A stretch of 17,435 bases of DNA from Promethearchaeota archaeon (GTDB taxonomy: Archaea; Asgardarchaeota; Lokiarchaeia; Sigynarchaeales; MK-D1), in assembly GCA_016839385.1 (NCBI GenBank), contig JAEOUK010000672.1, forward strand, positions 1 to 17,435, read 5' to 3'. Both the position numbers and the translations under genes were made by a program. Every line of letters starts with the position of its first letter. Position 1 is the stretch's first letter. Under the pieces are notes generated by a model that ran no database searches, was not told the origin of the DNA, and was given only the letters and a program-made list of their open reading frames with translations. This document shows, piece after piece, positions 8,319 through 15,350 of the stretch.

Positions 8319-10967
8319 TTACTTGTAATAACAGATTCCCTCTTGGGAGAAACTATTCATATGAATTTTAATTTTACGTTTATCTCCCATCTGTTTTTTG
8401 TCGATAACCTTAATGACCTTAGACCATTTTTCTGAATCGGTTAATATTTTTGTTAGAATGTTAGGTACAGAGTTAAAAAAATCATAGTCAATCATATTAT
8501 TTTCTTTATCCATTTTCTGGATGGCAAAGTAAAGGACATTCAATTCAACTATGTTAGTGAAAAAATGAGTTCCAAGAGAAATATCCGGTACTAATCCTTC
8601 ATGCATTTCAGCAATCTCCCCAATAATTGAAACCCCACTTACTTCTGCAAAATTGACCGGTATTCCCAAACTGGGAGAAGATGTTCCCCACCTTCCAGGA
8701 CCAATTAACATTATCTTCTCATTATTCGTTTTCGGTAATTTAGCATTGATTTTCCCAATAATTCGAGCAATTTCGTATTTTTCACTAATACTCAGTTTAC
8801 CATATACTTTGGGATCGACAAAGATTACATAATCAACATTAACAGCAAGAGAAGCTCCGAGAATGGGGCCCGACGTCTTGAAGATGACTTGATCCTCTGG
8901 GATATTTTTTTTGGGGGGATCTATATCATGAATTTCTTGTTCTACATGGAAAGGTCTACATTGTAAAATATTAATAAAATATTCATTTTCTTTCACAAAA
9001 TTTACTGTAAACTCAACATCCACTGGAGTTTGATAAGCATCCTCTAAAATACTCAACATATCCATCATATCTTTTGGAAAATCGGTTTTAAGCAATTCTG
9101 TAAAAGTTAATACCCAAGGAAAAGGCTTTTTACTTTCTTCCAATTCAAAATAAAAATCGTCAACGAGAGGATCTTTTTCCGCGTAAAGTCTCACAGGAAA
9201 TGTATTTAGATCAATATTATCACGTTCAAAATGAACAGAAGTGAATAAATCATTTTTCAAATCGACTACGTCAATTTTTTTTTGAGAATGCGATCTGATT
9301 TGATCAAAACCTAGTTCTGGTCGTAATTCCGGTTTGTTTAAAGCAACTATTCTGGTGAAATCATCGCCTGTTCTGTCTACTGCCCTAGTCCCCAGCCCCA
9401 TTACAAGTCGAAGAACGCCTGATTTGGGATCTATTTGTTTATCCCAGACGTAGGGATTAAAAGAGTATGCTACTCCTGCAGCTTGTGGGAGATAAAAATT
9501 ACCATATTCCGAACCAGACAACCTTTGAACAAGAACTGCCATCGCTTCATCGCGATCCAATAAATCTCGCTCTTTTCTGTAAGTTACAGCGTCTGTGCTT
9601 AATGCTGAAGCATAAACCCGTCGAATAGCATCTAAAAATTTTTGTTTTCTTTCTTCTGGAGTTCCTTGATTTGATAAAATTATGCTTTCATATTTTCCGG
9701 AAAATGAATTTCCATAGGCATCTTCTAATAGGCTACTAGAGCGGACAATTATAGGGGATTGTCCAAAATAATCCAATAATTGATCAAATTCTTCTAAGAT
9801 TTGTTCAGGGAATTTTCCATTCATTACTCGTTGAATTGCTTCTTCTTGACCCTCTAAAAGTGTTTCTTTGCTGCATAATTGACGTCGTAACCACCAGCAA
9901 TCATTCTTTATCAAATAAGTGTAAAATACTTCGGTTCCAATGTAAAATGAGTCAGCTTCTTCTAGAATTTCTCTCCATTTTTTATAACGTTTCAAAATGT
10001 TCCTCGCAATCAGCATTCCAATTGCTTTTCCTCCTACGGAACCAGTTCCAATTAATCTGTTACCAATTTTATAGACTAGATCATTTAAATTAAGATAGTT
10101 TGCCGCTAATATAAATAACAAATCTCCTTTAACCATAATCATTTTTAATAAACGGCTTTTCAGCGTTTCTGCTTGGATGGGTGATACTTTTATTGGAGAA
10201 CGTTTGTCTAATAAACGTTCTACAACTTCTTCTGCTTGTTTAAATGTTAAATGCCACGTTCCTCTTTGTCTTATTCGTTCTGACCATGGGTGATATGATT
10301 TTGCTAATATTTTTGAGATATATGCTGATTCCACAATACTTTCCAGTTTATCTTCTCCATTTGAGTCTCTAATCCATTTATGAAGAGCATACAAATTTGG
10401 GGTGTGTCTTTTGTCCACTTTTAGTGGGTGTATATATAATTCATCATCCATATTATATATTTCAAAAATTATTTGGGCAGTAGATTGTATTTCTCGGCAA
10501 GTATTCTCCTCATGACGATTCCTGAGAATAGCAAAATACGCAATTGTAGGTAATTTATACAAATAAGGACAGGTGAGTAAAAAAAAATTTGCTACCATGA
10601 CATCAGAATACCACGATACAGTTAAATCAGAAAGGAGATCAAAAATATAGCATGTTTCTTCTGGACCATTTTCAGCAATGACTTCAATAATCTCTGATAT
10701 GAAGTTCTCAAATCCCTTTTTAGGATTAAGATGGATTCTTTCAATTTCTACATCATTCGGAACTAGTTCCTCATGTTGAGCGTAACGAAAATAAATTAAC
10801 TTCTTATGATCCTTATTCGCCTGTCGAGAAAATTGATGGACAAATGGAATGAAATCATCCAGATTGTCAACTTTAAAGACAATATTGTCCCCATCTTGAA
10901 GGTTCGTTAATAATGTGTCCAGAGCTTTGATACCAGTCGAATATTTTGGTAAATCCTCCGTTGTCAT
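8319..10967 (-). CDS. Degenerate KaiC/RecA-like domain fused to a PEP-synthase/PPDK N-terminal ATP-grasp domain
   Basis: About 882 residues from ATG 10967. The N-terminus has the KaiC-like opening YSTGIKALDTLL, but the usual P-loop is replaced by NIVFKVDNLDDF and the Walker B region by CYIFDLLSDL, so this domain probably does not hydrolyse ATP. From about residue 305 follows the PPDK_N/PEP-synthase ATP-grasp: GSVGGKAIGM, IIVRSSSLLEDAYGNSFSGK, then AVLVQRL, and the closing ILQCRPF. The swivelling phosphohistidine domain and PEP-binding barrel are absent; instead a unique C-terminal region of about 170 residues contains IMLIGPGRWGTSSPSLG. It thus cannot be a normal PEP synthase; it may phosphorylate another partner. 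I recall bacterial proteins of this architecture annotated loosely as PPDK. A TTG 20 codons upstream is also open, but ATG 10967 starts at the domain and leaves room for a TATA-like TTATTAATAATATT near 11028-11041. Confidence 0.8.
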   Translation of the reverse strand: MTTEDLPKYSTGIKALDTLLTNLQDGDNIVFKVDNLDDFIPFVHQFSRQANKDHKKLIYFRYAQHEELVPNDVEIERIHLNPKKGFENFISEIIEVIAENGPEETCYIFDLLSDLTVSWYSDVMVANFFLLTCPYLYKLPTIAYFAILRNRHEENTCREIQSTAQIIFEIYNMDDELYIHPLKVDKRHTPNLYALHKWIRDSNGEDKLESIVESAYISKILAKSYHPWSERIRQRGTWHLTFKQAEEVVERLLDKRSPIKVSPIQAETLKSRLLKMIMVKGDLLFILAANYLNLNDLVYKIGNRLIGTGSVGGKAIGMLIARNILKRYKKWREILEEADSFYIGTEVFYTYLIKNDCWWLRRQLCSKETLLEGQEEAIQRVMNGKFPEQILEEFDQLLDYFGQSPIIVRSSSLLEDAYGNSFSGKYESIILSNQGTPEERKQKFLDAIRRVYASALSTDAVTYRKERDLLDRDEAMAVLVQRLSGSEYGNFYLPQAAGVAYSFNPYVWDKQIDPKSGVLRLVMGLGTRAVDRTGDDFTRIVALNKPELRPELGFDQIRSHSQKKIDVVDLKNDLFTSVHFERDNIDLNTFPVRLYAEKDPLVDDFYFELEESKKPFPWVLTFTELLKTDFPKDMMDMLSILEDAYQTPVDVEFTVNFVKENEYFINILQCRPFHVEQEIHDIDPPKKNIPEDQVIFKTSGPILGASLAVNVDYVIFVDPKVYGKLSISEKYEIARIIGKINAKLPKTNNEKIMLIGPGRWGTSSPSLGIPVNFAEVSGVSIIGEIAEMHEGLVPDISLGTHFFTNIVELNVLYFAIQKMDKENNMIDYDFFNSVPNILTKILTDSEKWSKVIKVIDKKQMGDKRKIKIHMNSFSQEGICYYK

Positions 10968-11063
10968 GTTGATCTTTTTCCAAATGAGATTTAAGTCACT
11001 CTGTCTTGTGTTATATTCAGAATACAATATTATTAATAACTATAATCAAATACCAGAGTGAAA

Positions 11064-11531
11064 ATGAGTAAAAATTATTCTAAAAAAAACTGGACCATTA
11101 AAATCAATGCAGATGATGGATCTTCAAAAACAATTGAAATGTATGATGGAGATGCAGTACTGGGTGAATATATTCAAATAAGACGAAACTATTTTGATGA
11201 TTTAATCAAAGAAATCAAACTGAATAAAAAGTACTCAGTTGGTAAATCCCTAAAGAAAGTAACATCACCAGACGGGGAAGATTGGACAAATAATCCACTG
11301 ATATTGTTGATGGTCATTAATAAAGAAAAAAATATTCCCATTTGGCTATTAATTAAACGAGAAAATAACTTAAATGGTTTTTTGATCGCACTTGGACCTG
11401 ATATTTTTTGTGAATATTTAGCAAAAGAACAAGAACGGGTTGAAGAAATCCGTAAATTTCTGGAATACATGGTAATTTATAGCCAGAAATGGGAAATAAC
11501 AGCGATGATTCCCAGTTTTCTGGAATATTAA
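11064..11531 (+). CDS. Hypothetical protein, small soluble alpha/beta protein
   Basis: I do not recognise this 155-residue protein. It starts with a basic segment (SKNYSKKNW), then a strand-like stretch WTIKINADDGSSKTIEM, a helix rich in charge around YFDDLIKEIKLNKKY, and alternating hydrophobic strands (LILLMVIN, IPIWLLIK, NGFLIALG). It ends in a helix EQERVEEIRKFLEYMV and an aromatic tail. No signal peptide, long membrane segment or metal motif is seen. ATG 11064 is chosen because GAGTGA just precedes it; GTG 11058 is in frame too. It is divergent from the PEP-synthase-like gene, sharing a short A/T-rich promoter region, and its end lies three bases from the convergent HEAT-repeat gene. Length, composition and close packing support a real gene. 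Confidence 0.65.
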   Translation: MSKNYSKKNWTIKINADDGSSKTIEMYDGDAVLGEYIQIRRNYFDDLIKEIKLNKKYSVGKSLKKVTSPDGEDWTNNPLILLMVINKEKNIPIWLLIKRENNLNGFLIALGPDIFCEYLAKEQERVEEIRKFLEYMVIYSQKWEITAMIPSFLEY

Positions 11532-11534
11532 CTC

Positions 11535-12518
11535 TTAATTTTCAATTTTAGATTCTAACATTGCCAATTTCTCCACAATATTGGGATTTTCCTCAGTAGA
11601 TTTTCTGTTTATTATCTGTTCATGTGAATGGTATTCAGCTTTTTTTAGTAGAAATTCAATATGCGAGCTGTATTTGTCTTCATTGTCTTTAATGTATATT
11701 TCAATGAGTGCAGGGATTATAGTTTCATTCATTTTTTGAATACATAATAAATACTGATTGTGTAAATCATTCTCTAAAATTGATTTATCTAAAAGAGGAA
11801 TAAGAGATTTCGGATTAGAGAAAGAAGAGAGAGCATTACAAACAATCAAGTTTAATCTACGATCTTCATTTCCAATAAATCGAATTAGTGAATCTACAGA
11901 TTTTTTTACATTTCTCGCCGCTAGTAGACTCACAACTCCCATTTTTCCATATCTATCCTCAGAATCTAATGCGTTTATTAATAAATCATCAACATTTTCT
12001 ACTTTTAACTTAGTAAGCGCTAAAATTGCTTCTTTTCTTACGTCTTCTTCAGGATCTCCTAATAGTTCAATTAAAGGTTGAACAACTTTGGGACTGGAGT
12101 TCCTTGTTAGTCCATGAATTGCAAAAATCTTCACCCATTTGTTATTTTCATCAGCTTTTATAGAAGATATTAAATGTTGTGCAACTTTGGGATGTTTTAT
12201 CAAGCTAAGAGATTTAATGGCGGTATTCCTAATTCTAACGTTCTCATTAGTTAAATATGAGATTAACACAGACAAAACTCGTGGGTTTTTGATTTTTCCA
12301 AATAATTCCAAAATTTTTTGCTGAATTTTGGGAGGGCAGTTCGGAATCTCAAGAACTTCTTTAAGTGGATCTATGACATGCCATGTGCCTATGGATTCGA
12401 GTTTTTTAATAATTTCATCAATTTTTGTACTGTTATTTGGATTTTCGGTTATAATTGCCCTCATTTCTTTAATTAACGGATTAATTCTATTTATCAGATC
12501 AGATTCTTTTTCACTCAT
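11535..12518 (-). CDS. HEAT-repeat (PBS-lyase-like) protein
   Basis: A 327-residue all-helical scaffold protein. From about residue 50 to 280 there are repeated helix pairs of some 30 residues with the HEAT pattern, for example NVRIRNTAIKSLSLIKHP, PEEDVRKEAILALTKLKV and EDRRLNLIVCNALSSFSNP, each with a conserved Asp/Glu-Asp turn and Arg. About six or seven repeats can be recognised. Such solenoids bind other proteins; no catalytic residues are seen. The C-terminus has a charged helix that could form a short coiled coil (IVEKLAMLESKIE). A strong ribosome site AGGAGAT (minus strand, 12523-12529) lies four bases before ATG 12518. The gene is divergent from the ECF-like gene and shares the repeat-bearing promoter region between them. 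The partner is unknown. Confidence 0.85.
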   Translation of the reverse strand: MSEKESDLINRINPLIKEMRAIITENPNNSTKIDEIIKKLESIGTWHVIDPLKEVLEIPNCPPKIQQKILELFGKIKNPRVLSVLISYLTNENVRIRNTAIKSLSLIKHPKVAQHLISSIKADENNKWVKIFAIHGLTRNSSPKVVQPLIELLGDPEEDVRKEAILALTKLKVENVDDLLINALDSEDRYGKMGVVSLLAARNVKKSVDSLIRFIGNEDRRLNLIVCNALSSFSNPKSLIPLLDKSILENDLHNQYLLCIQKMNETIIPALIEIYIKDNEDKYSSHIEFLLKKAEYHSHEQIINRKSTEENPNIVEKLAMLESKIEN

Positions 12519-12546
12519 TAAGATCTCCTTAGTTTCCAGTTGTTTA

Positions 12547-12573
12547 GGGTACTTTAGTATTTATATGGGTACT
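12547..12573. promoter_or_regulatory. Shared divergent promoter with GGGTACT direct repeats around a TATA element
   Basis: GGGTACT occurs at 12547-12553 and again at 12567-12573, exactly 20 bases (two helical turns) apart. Between them lies TATTTATAT, which reads as ATATAAATA on the minus strand, a good TATA box about 40 bases before the HEAT-gene start. On the plus strand it would place a transcript start near 12590, before the ATG at 12619. Two same-face sites flanking a TATA element suggest an operator for a regulator of this divergent pair. The repeat is seen; the function is inferred. Confidence 0.45.
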
Positions 12574-12618
12574 ACCAAAAAAATCAAATTAGTACAGTTA
12601 TTCTATAATTTGATACAT

Positions 12619-13437
12619 ATGTCAGATCAGAAAACTCCACAAGATGAAAAAAATGATAAGCAAGAGCGAATTTTTTTCCCAACAAAACAAGGTAAAAGAC
12701 CACTTGGGTTAAAAATAGCTATTTCCGCTGTAATGATAAGTTTGAATGCTATTGTTACAGTGCTATTTGCTGTAAATCTCACAGTTTCGACGGGATTTTT
12801 CAATGTAGGGGAATCAATGGTATATTTATCTGCTATTCTATTTGGTCCCTATATTGGTGCAATATCGGGTGGATTAGGGGGAATGATAGCTGATCTGTTC
12901 TTAGGGTATGCTGCTTTTGCTCCTGCAACTCTGATCATTAAAGGAATTGAAGGATTGATTGTAGGATTTCTTTATCAAAAGTTAACTCAAATTCAATTAT
13001 CCAATCGTTTAGAAAAAAAAAGTGCAATAAGTTGGTTAATTGTGACTATTTCGGGATTGTTTGTTTCTTGTATTATACTAGCAATAGGAATAATTATATT
13101 CATCGGAGAAGCGGATTTCTTGCAAGTTTTTGCTGACATCTATCTTTTGAATATAAATTTCACGTACATATTCTGGATTATCATTGCATCTTTGAGTTTA
13201 ATAAGCATATTGTTAATCTACAGGTTTGTTGATCCAAAAATCTCTCTGAAAATTATTGCAATGGTAATTGGAGGAGTGGAAATAATTATGGGATATTTCA
13301 TTTTTGAAGCATTTATCCCATACATAGGTTTTGCAGGCGCTCTCTCAGAAATCCCATTTAATATTATGCAAGTAACTTTGGGAATTGCTCTCGCAGTACC
13401 AATATCAGAACCAATCAGAAAGACACTAAAACTTTAA
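12619..13437 (+). CDS. ECF-transporter S-component-like membrane protein
   Basis: A 272-residue membrane protein with a hydrophilic, charged N-tail (about 28 residues) ending in basic residues. The stretch ILFGPYIGAISGGLGGMIAD followed by PATLIIKGIEGLIVGFL is typical of substrate-binding S components of energy-coupling-factor vitamin transporters. Hydrophobic segments are near 32-55, 67-95, 101-118, 137-163, 181-201, 209-231 and 245-264. Two of these (137-163 and 181-201) look like additions to the usual six-helix core. The substrate cannot be told. No ATPase or T-component gene is in the window, so it would share a module encoded elsewhere or act alone. The open frame extends back to 12328, but that part is antisense to the HEAT gene, and ATG 12565 lies in the TATA element, so 12619 is chosen. 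The next gene follows after 44 bases. Confidence 0.78.
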   Translation: MSDQKTPQDEKNDKQERIFFPTKQGKRPLGLKIAISAVMISLNAIVTVLFAVNLTVSTGFFNVGESMVYLSAILFGPYIGAISGGLGGMIADLFLGYAAFAPATLIIKGIEGLIVGFLYQKLTQIQLSNRLEKKSAISWLIVTISGLFVSCIILAIGIIIFIGEADFLQVFADIYLLNINFTYIFWIIIASLSLISILLIYRFVDPKISLKIIAMVIGGVEIIMGYFIFEAFIPYIGFAGALSEIPFNIMQVTLGIALAVPISEPIRKTLKL

Positions 13438-13481
13438 TTCCTTTATCGCTAAGTTCTAATAACACAAAGGTTTCCGACATT

Positions 13482-13958
13482 ATGCCAAATTACACTCGAG
13501 AAGAACTATCAAATAAAACTGCTTTGACTAATCAGATGCGTAATAATCTCTATTACTTCCTACGATTTTTAATCAGCAAAGGACTATCAGAAGACGAAAT
13601 AAAGAGTAGAGTAGATCGCATGGGTAAAAATATTGCGCTAACTTTACTTGAGGAAAAAGATTTTCATAGTCAAAACCTAGAAGAAATAATTTCAGCAGTG
13701 TATTCAGAATTATTTGATAGTAGGATTACCATATCCGAGCATCCAAACAGTATGATGGTGGAAGATAAAAAATGTTCTCTTTGCAAGTATAAAAGAGAAG
13801 ATTTAACGATTGCACCGTGCAATGTAATTACCGCTGTGGTTACAGAAATACTCCGACAGGCTGGATTTACAATTGATGGGTATTCAGTTAATAAATCAGT
13901 AGCTTTGGGAGATATATCTTGTACACACATATATCAGCTAAAGGAGGAGAGTCAGTAA
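13482..13958 (+). CDS. V4R-like (Bet3-related fold) Cys-rich protein, first of a pair
   Basis: A 158-residue soluble protein. The first 80 residues are helical (NLYYFLRFLISKGLS, VDRMGKNIALTLLEE, LEEIISAVYSELF). The C-terminal half resembles the 4-vinyl-reductase (V4R) domain: CSLC at 98-101, Cys113 starting a long helix CNVITAVVTEILRQAGF, then SVALGDISCTHIYQL with the Gly-Asp-x2-Cys close (Cys147). The four Cys could bind zinc or another metal. V4R domains bind small hydrophobic molecules or act as sensors, and are thought to be related to Bet3 of the TRAPP complex. The assignment rests on motif spacing only. The stop codon directly touches the start of the next gene, which has a similar Cys-rich region, so the two are probably co-translated. 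A weak AAAGG site precedes the start. Confidence 0.6.
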   Translation: MPNYTREELSNKTALTNQMRNNLYYFLRFLISKGLSEDEIKSRVDRMGKNIALTLLEEKDFHSQNLEEIISAVYSELFDSRITISEHPNSMMVEDKKCSLCKYKREDLTIAPCNVITAVVTEILRQAGFTIDGYSVNKSVALGDISCTHIYQLKEESQ

Positions 13959-15350
13959 ATGGTCTTTCGATTCCTTGTTGGGCGAACTGCGAAGTTTTTT
14001 GGTAGAAATACAAACTTGTTATTTTTTACGAGTTTGTACCGAGAAATGTTCAAAGAATTAGTAGAAATCACAAGAGACGAAACTAAGGCTTCCCGAATTT
14101 TGAAAATGATAGGAATTCATGGAACTTTTGAGTCTGGACGCCGCCAAATCACTGTGTTGAGAATGTTTCCGAATGATCCAGTGAAGGTCATGGAATATCT
14201 GGACATAATTTGGTATGTCATTTTTGGAACTAAACTCGATGAGTATGAGCTTGAGAAGATACCAAAGGAAGGAAAAAATCATCCGGATTTAGTTTTTCAC
14301 ATAACGAAATGTCCGATTTGTGGAGGATACGGAACTTCTCCATTAGATTCCATTGACTGCAATAAAATCCAATCTGAAGAAAGCTATTATGCTACCGGTT
14401 TAGTAGGTATGCTCGAGGAAACGGCTAATTTCATATTGGAATTGAAACGAAACGACTATAGAATTCTAATGCAGGAAACAAAATGCTTTTGTAGAGGAGA
14501 TGAAGAATTAGAATTAATTTGCAAAATCATCCATAAATCCGAATTTTCACAAGATATTGAAAAAATGGATGAATCATTACGCCGGCCATTTCTGGATGAT
14601 TCCGAAATTGAAATTGGGGATGAAATTTTTTCAAAACCTTTCAATGCAATAAAAGAACAATTGGTTTCCTTAATTCAAGATAAAATGCAGATGAGTACAT
14701 TTGAACTAATGGAATACTTCCGAGGGTATGAAGAGGATGTTGTAAGAATTCTTGGTTTTATGGGAGTTCATATTTTAAATGAAAACGGACGTCTAATTGA
14801 AAAAGCGTGCGAAAATGATTCTTTGGCAAAATTATTAGGTCATATTTATAACAATTCAGTAGAAACAGCGAATCTAGTATTACCATTTGACATTTTGGAT
14901 GATTATAAAAAAGTAATTGTTGAATTCTTGACGGATATTTCACCGCCTGATATGATCGTGAAATTTAATTCTATTGAACCTGCTGAATTCATTCGATTAT
15001 TTTATGAAGGTGTCAAAAAAGCGCTTTTAGATTTAGGTGTGAATTTTACGGAATTGAAATCAAACATTTGGGAAGAGATGGAAATTCATAAAACAGTGGA
15101 AAAGATTACAGATTCAAAGGAAATCGAATCTCTATCTGAGGAAAAGAAGAGAGAACAAGCTAATAATAGATTGCAGCTTATTCAAGAACTTTATTTACTT
15201 ATGGTAAACATTTTTTCCATCCCGAACAAAATTTTTCTGACATCCATGCATGCTACTGCAAAATCTTTGGTAACCTTGGGAAAAGAGAACACACCCATCC
15301 TTCGCGAACAAATTTCTCAAGTGTTGGATTTAATCGAAAAACTAAAATAA
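13959..15350 (+). CDS. Large V4R-like Cys-rich protein with helical C-terminal extension
   Basis: A 463-residue protein beginning immediately after the previous stop; AGGAGG at 13942-13947, inside the upstream gene, is its ribosome site (11 bases from ATG). Residues about 1-115 are helical with DIIWYVIFGTKL; then comes a Cys-rich module: KCPICGG (Cys118, 121), Cys134, the helix GLVGMLEETANFIL and QETKCFCRGDEELELICKI (Cys176, 178, 188). The order CxxC, Cys, helix, Gly-Asp, Cys parallels the smaller upstream protein, hence the V4R-like call. The last 270 residues are helical with no domain I recognise. VRILGFMGVHILNENGR (about 261-277) echoes SRILKMIGIHGTFESGR (about 45-61), hinting at an internal repeat. 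It overlaps the pseudo-GTPase gene tail-to-tail by nine bases. It could be a sensor or scaffold; function is unknown. Confidence 0.6.
   Translation: MVFRFLVGRTAKFFGRNTNLLFFTSLYREMFKELVEITRDETKASRILKMIGIHGTFESGRRQITVLRMFPNDPVKVMEYLDIIWYVIFGTKLDEYELEKIPKEGKNHPDLVFHITKCPICGGYGTSPLDSIDCNKIQSEESYYATGLVGMLEETANFILELKRNDYRILMQETKCFCRGDEELELICKIIHKSEFSQDIEKMDESLRRPFLDDSEIEIGDEIFSKPFNAIKEQLVSLIQDKMQMSTFELMEYFRGYEEDVVRILGFMGVHILNENGRLIEKACENDSLAKLLGHIYNNSVETANLVLPFDILDDYKKVIVEFLTDISPPDMIVKFNSIEPAEFIRLFYEGVKKALLDLGVNFTELKSNIWEEMEIHKTVEKITDSKEIESLSEEKKREQANNRLQLIQELYLLMVNIFSIPNKIFLTSMHATAKSLVTLGKENTPILREQISQVLDLIEKLK

Noticed and set aside
8235..8435. Plus-strand 66-codon frame
   Set aside because: Mostly antisense to the 3' end of the large minus-strand gene; no ribosome site, no recognisable protein features.
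10968..11027. TTG start adding 20 residues to the PEP-synthase-like protein
   Set aside because: The KaiC-like domain begins at the ATG at 10967, and the extension would run into the likely TATA element.
12328..12618. Upstream 97-codon extension of the ECF-like gene from a TTG
   Set aside because: It lies antisense to the HEAT-repeat gene, crosses its ribosome site and promoter, and does not look like a membrane-protein leader; the expected N-terminus begins at 12619.
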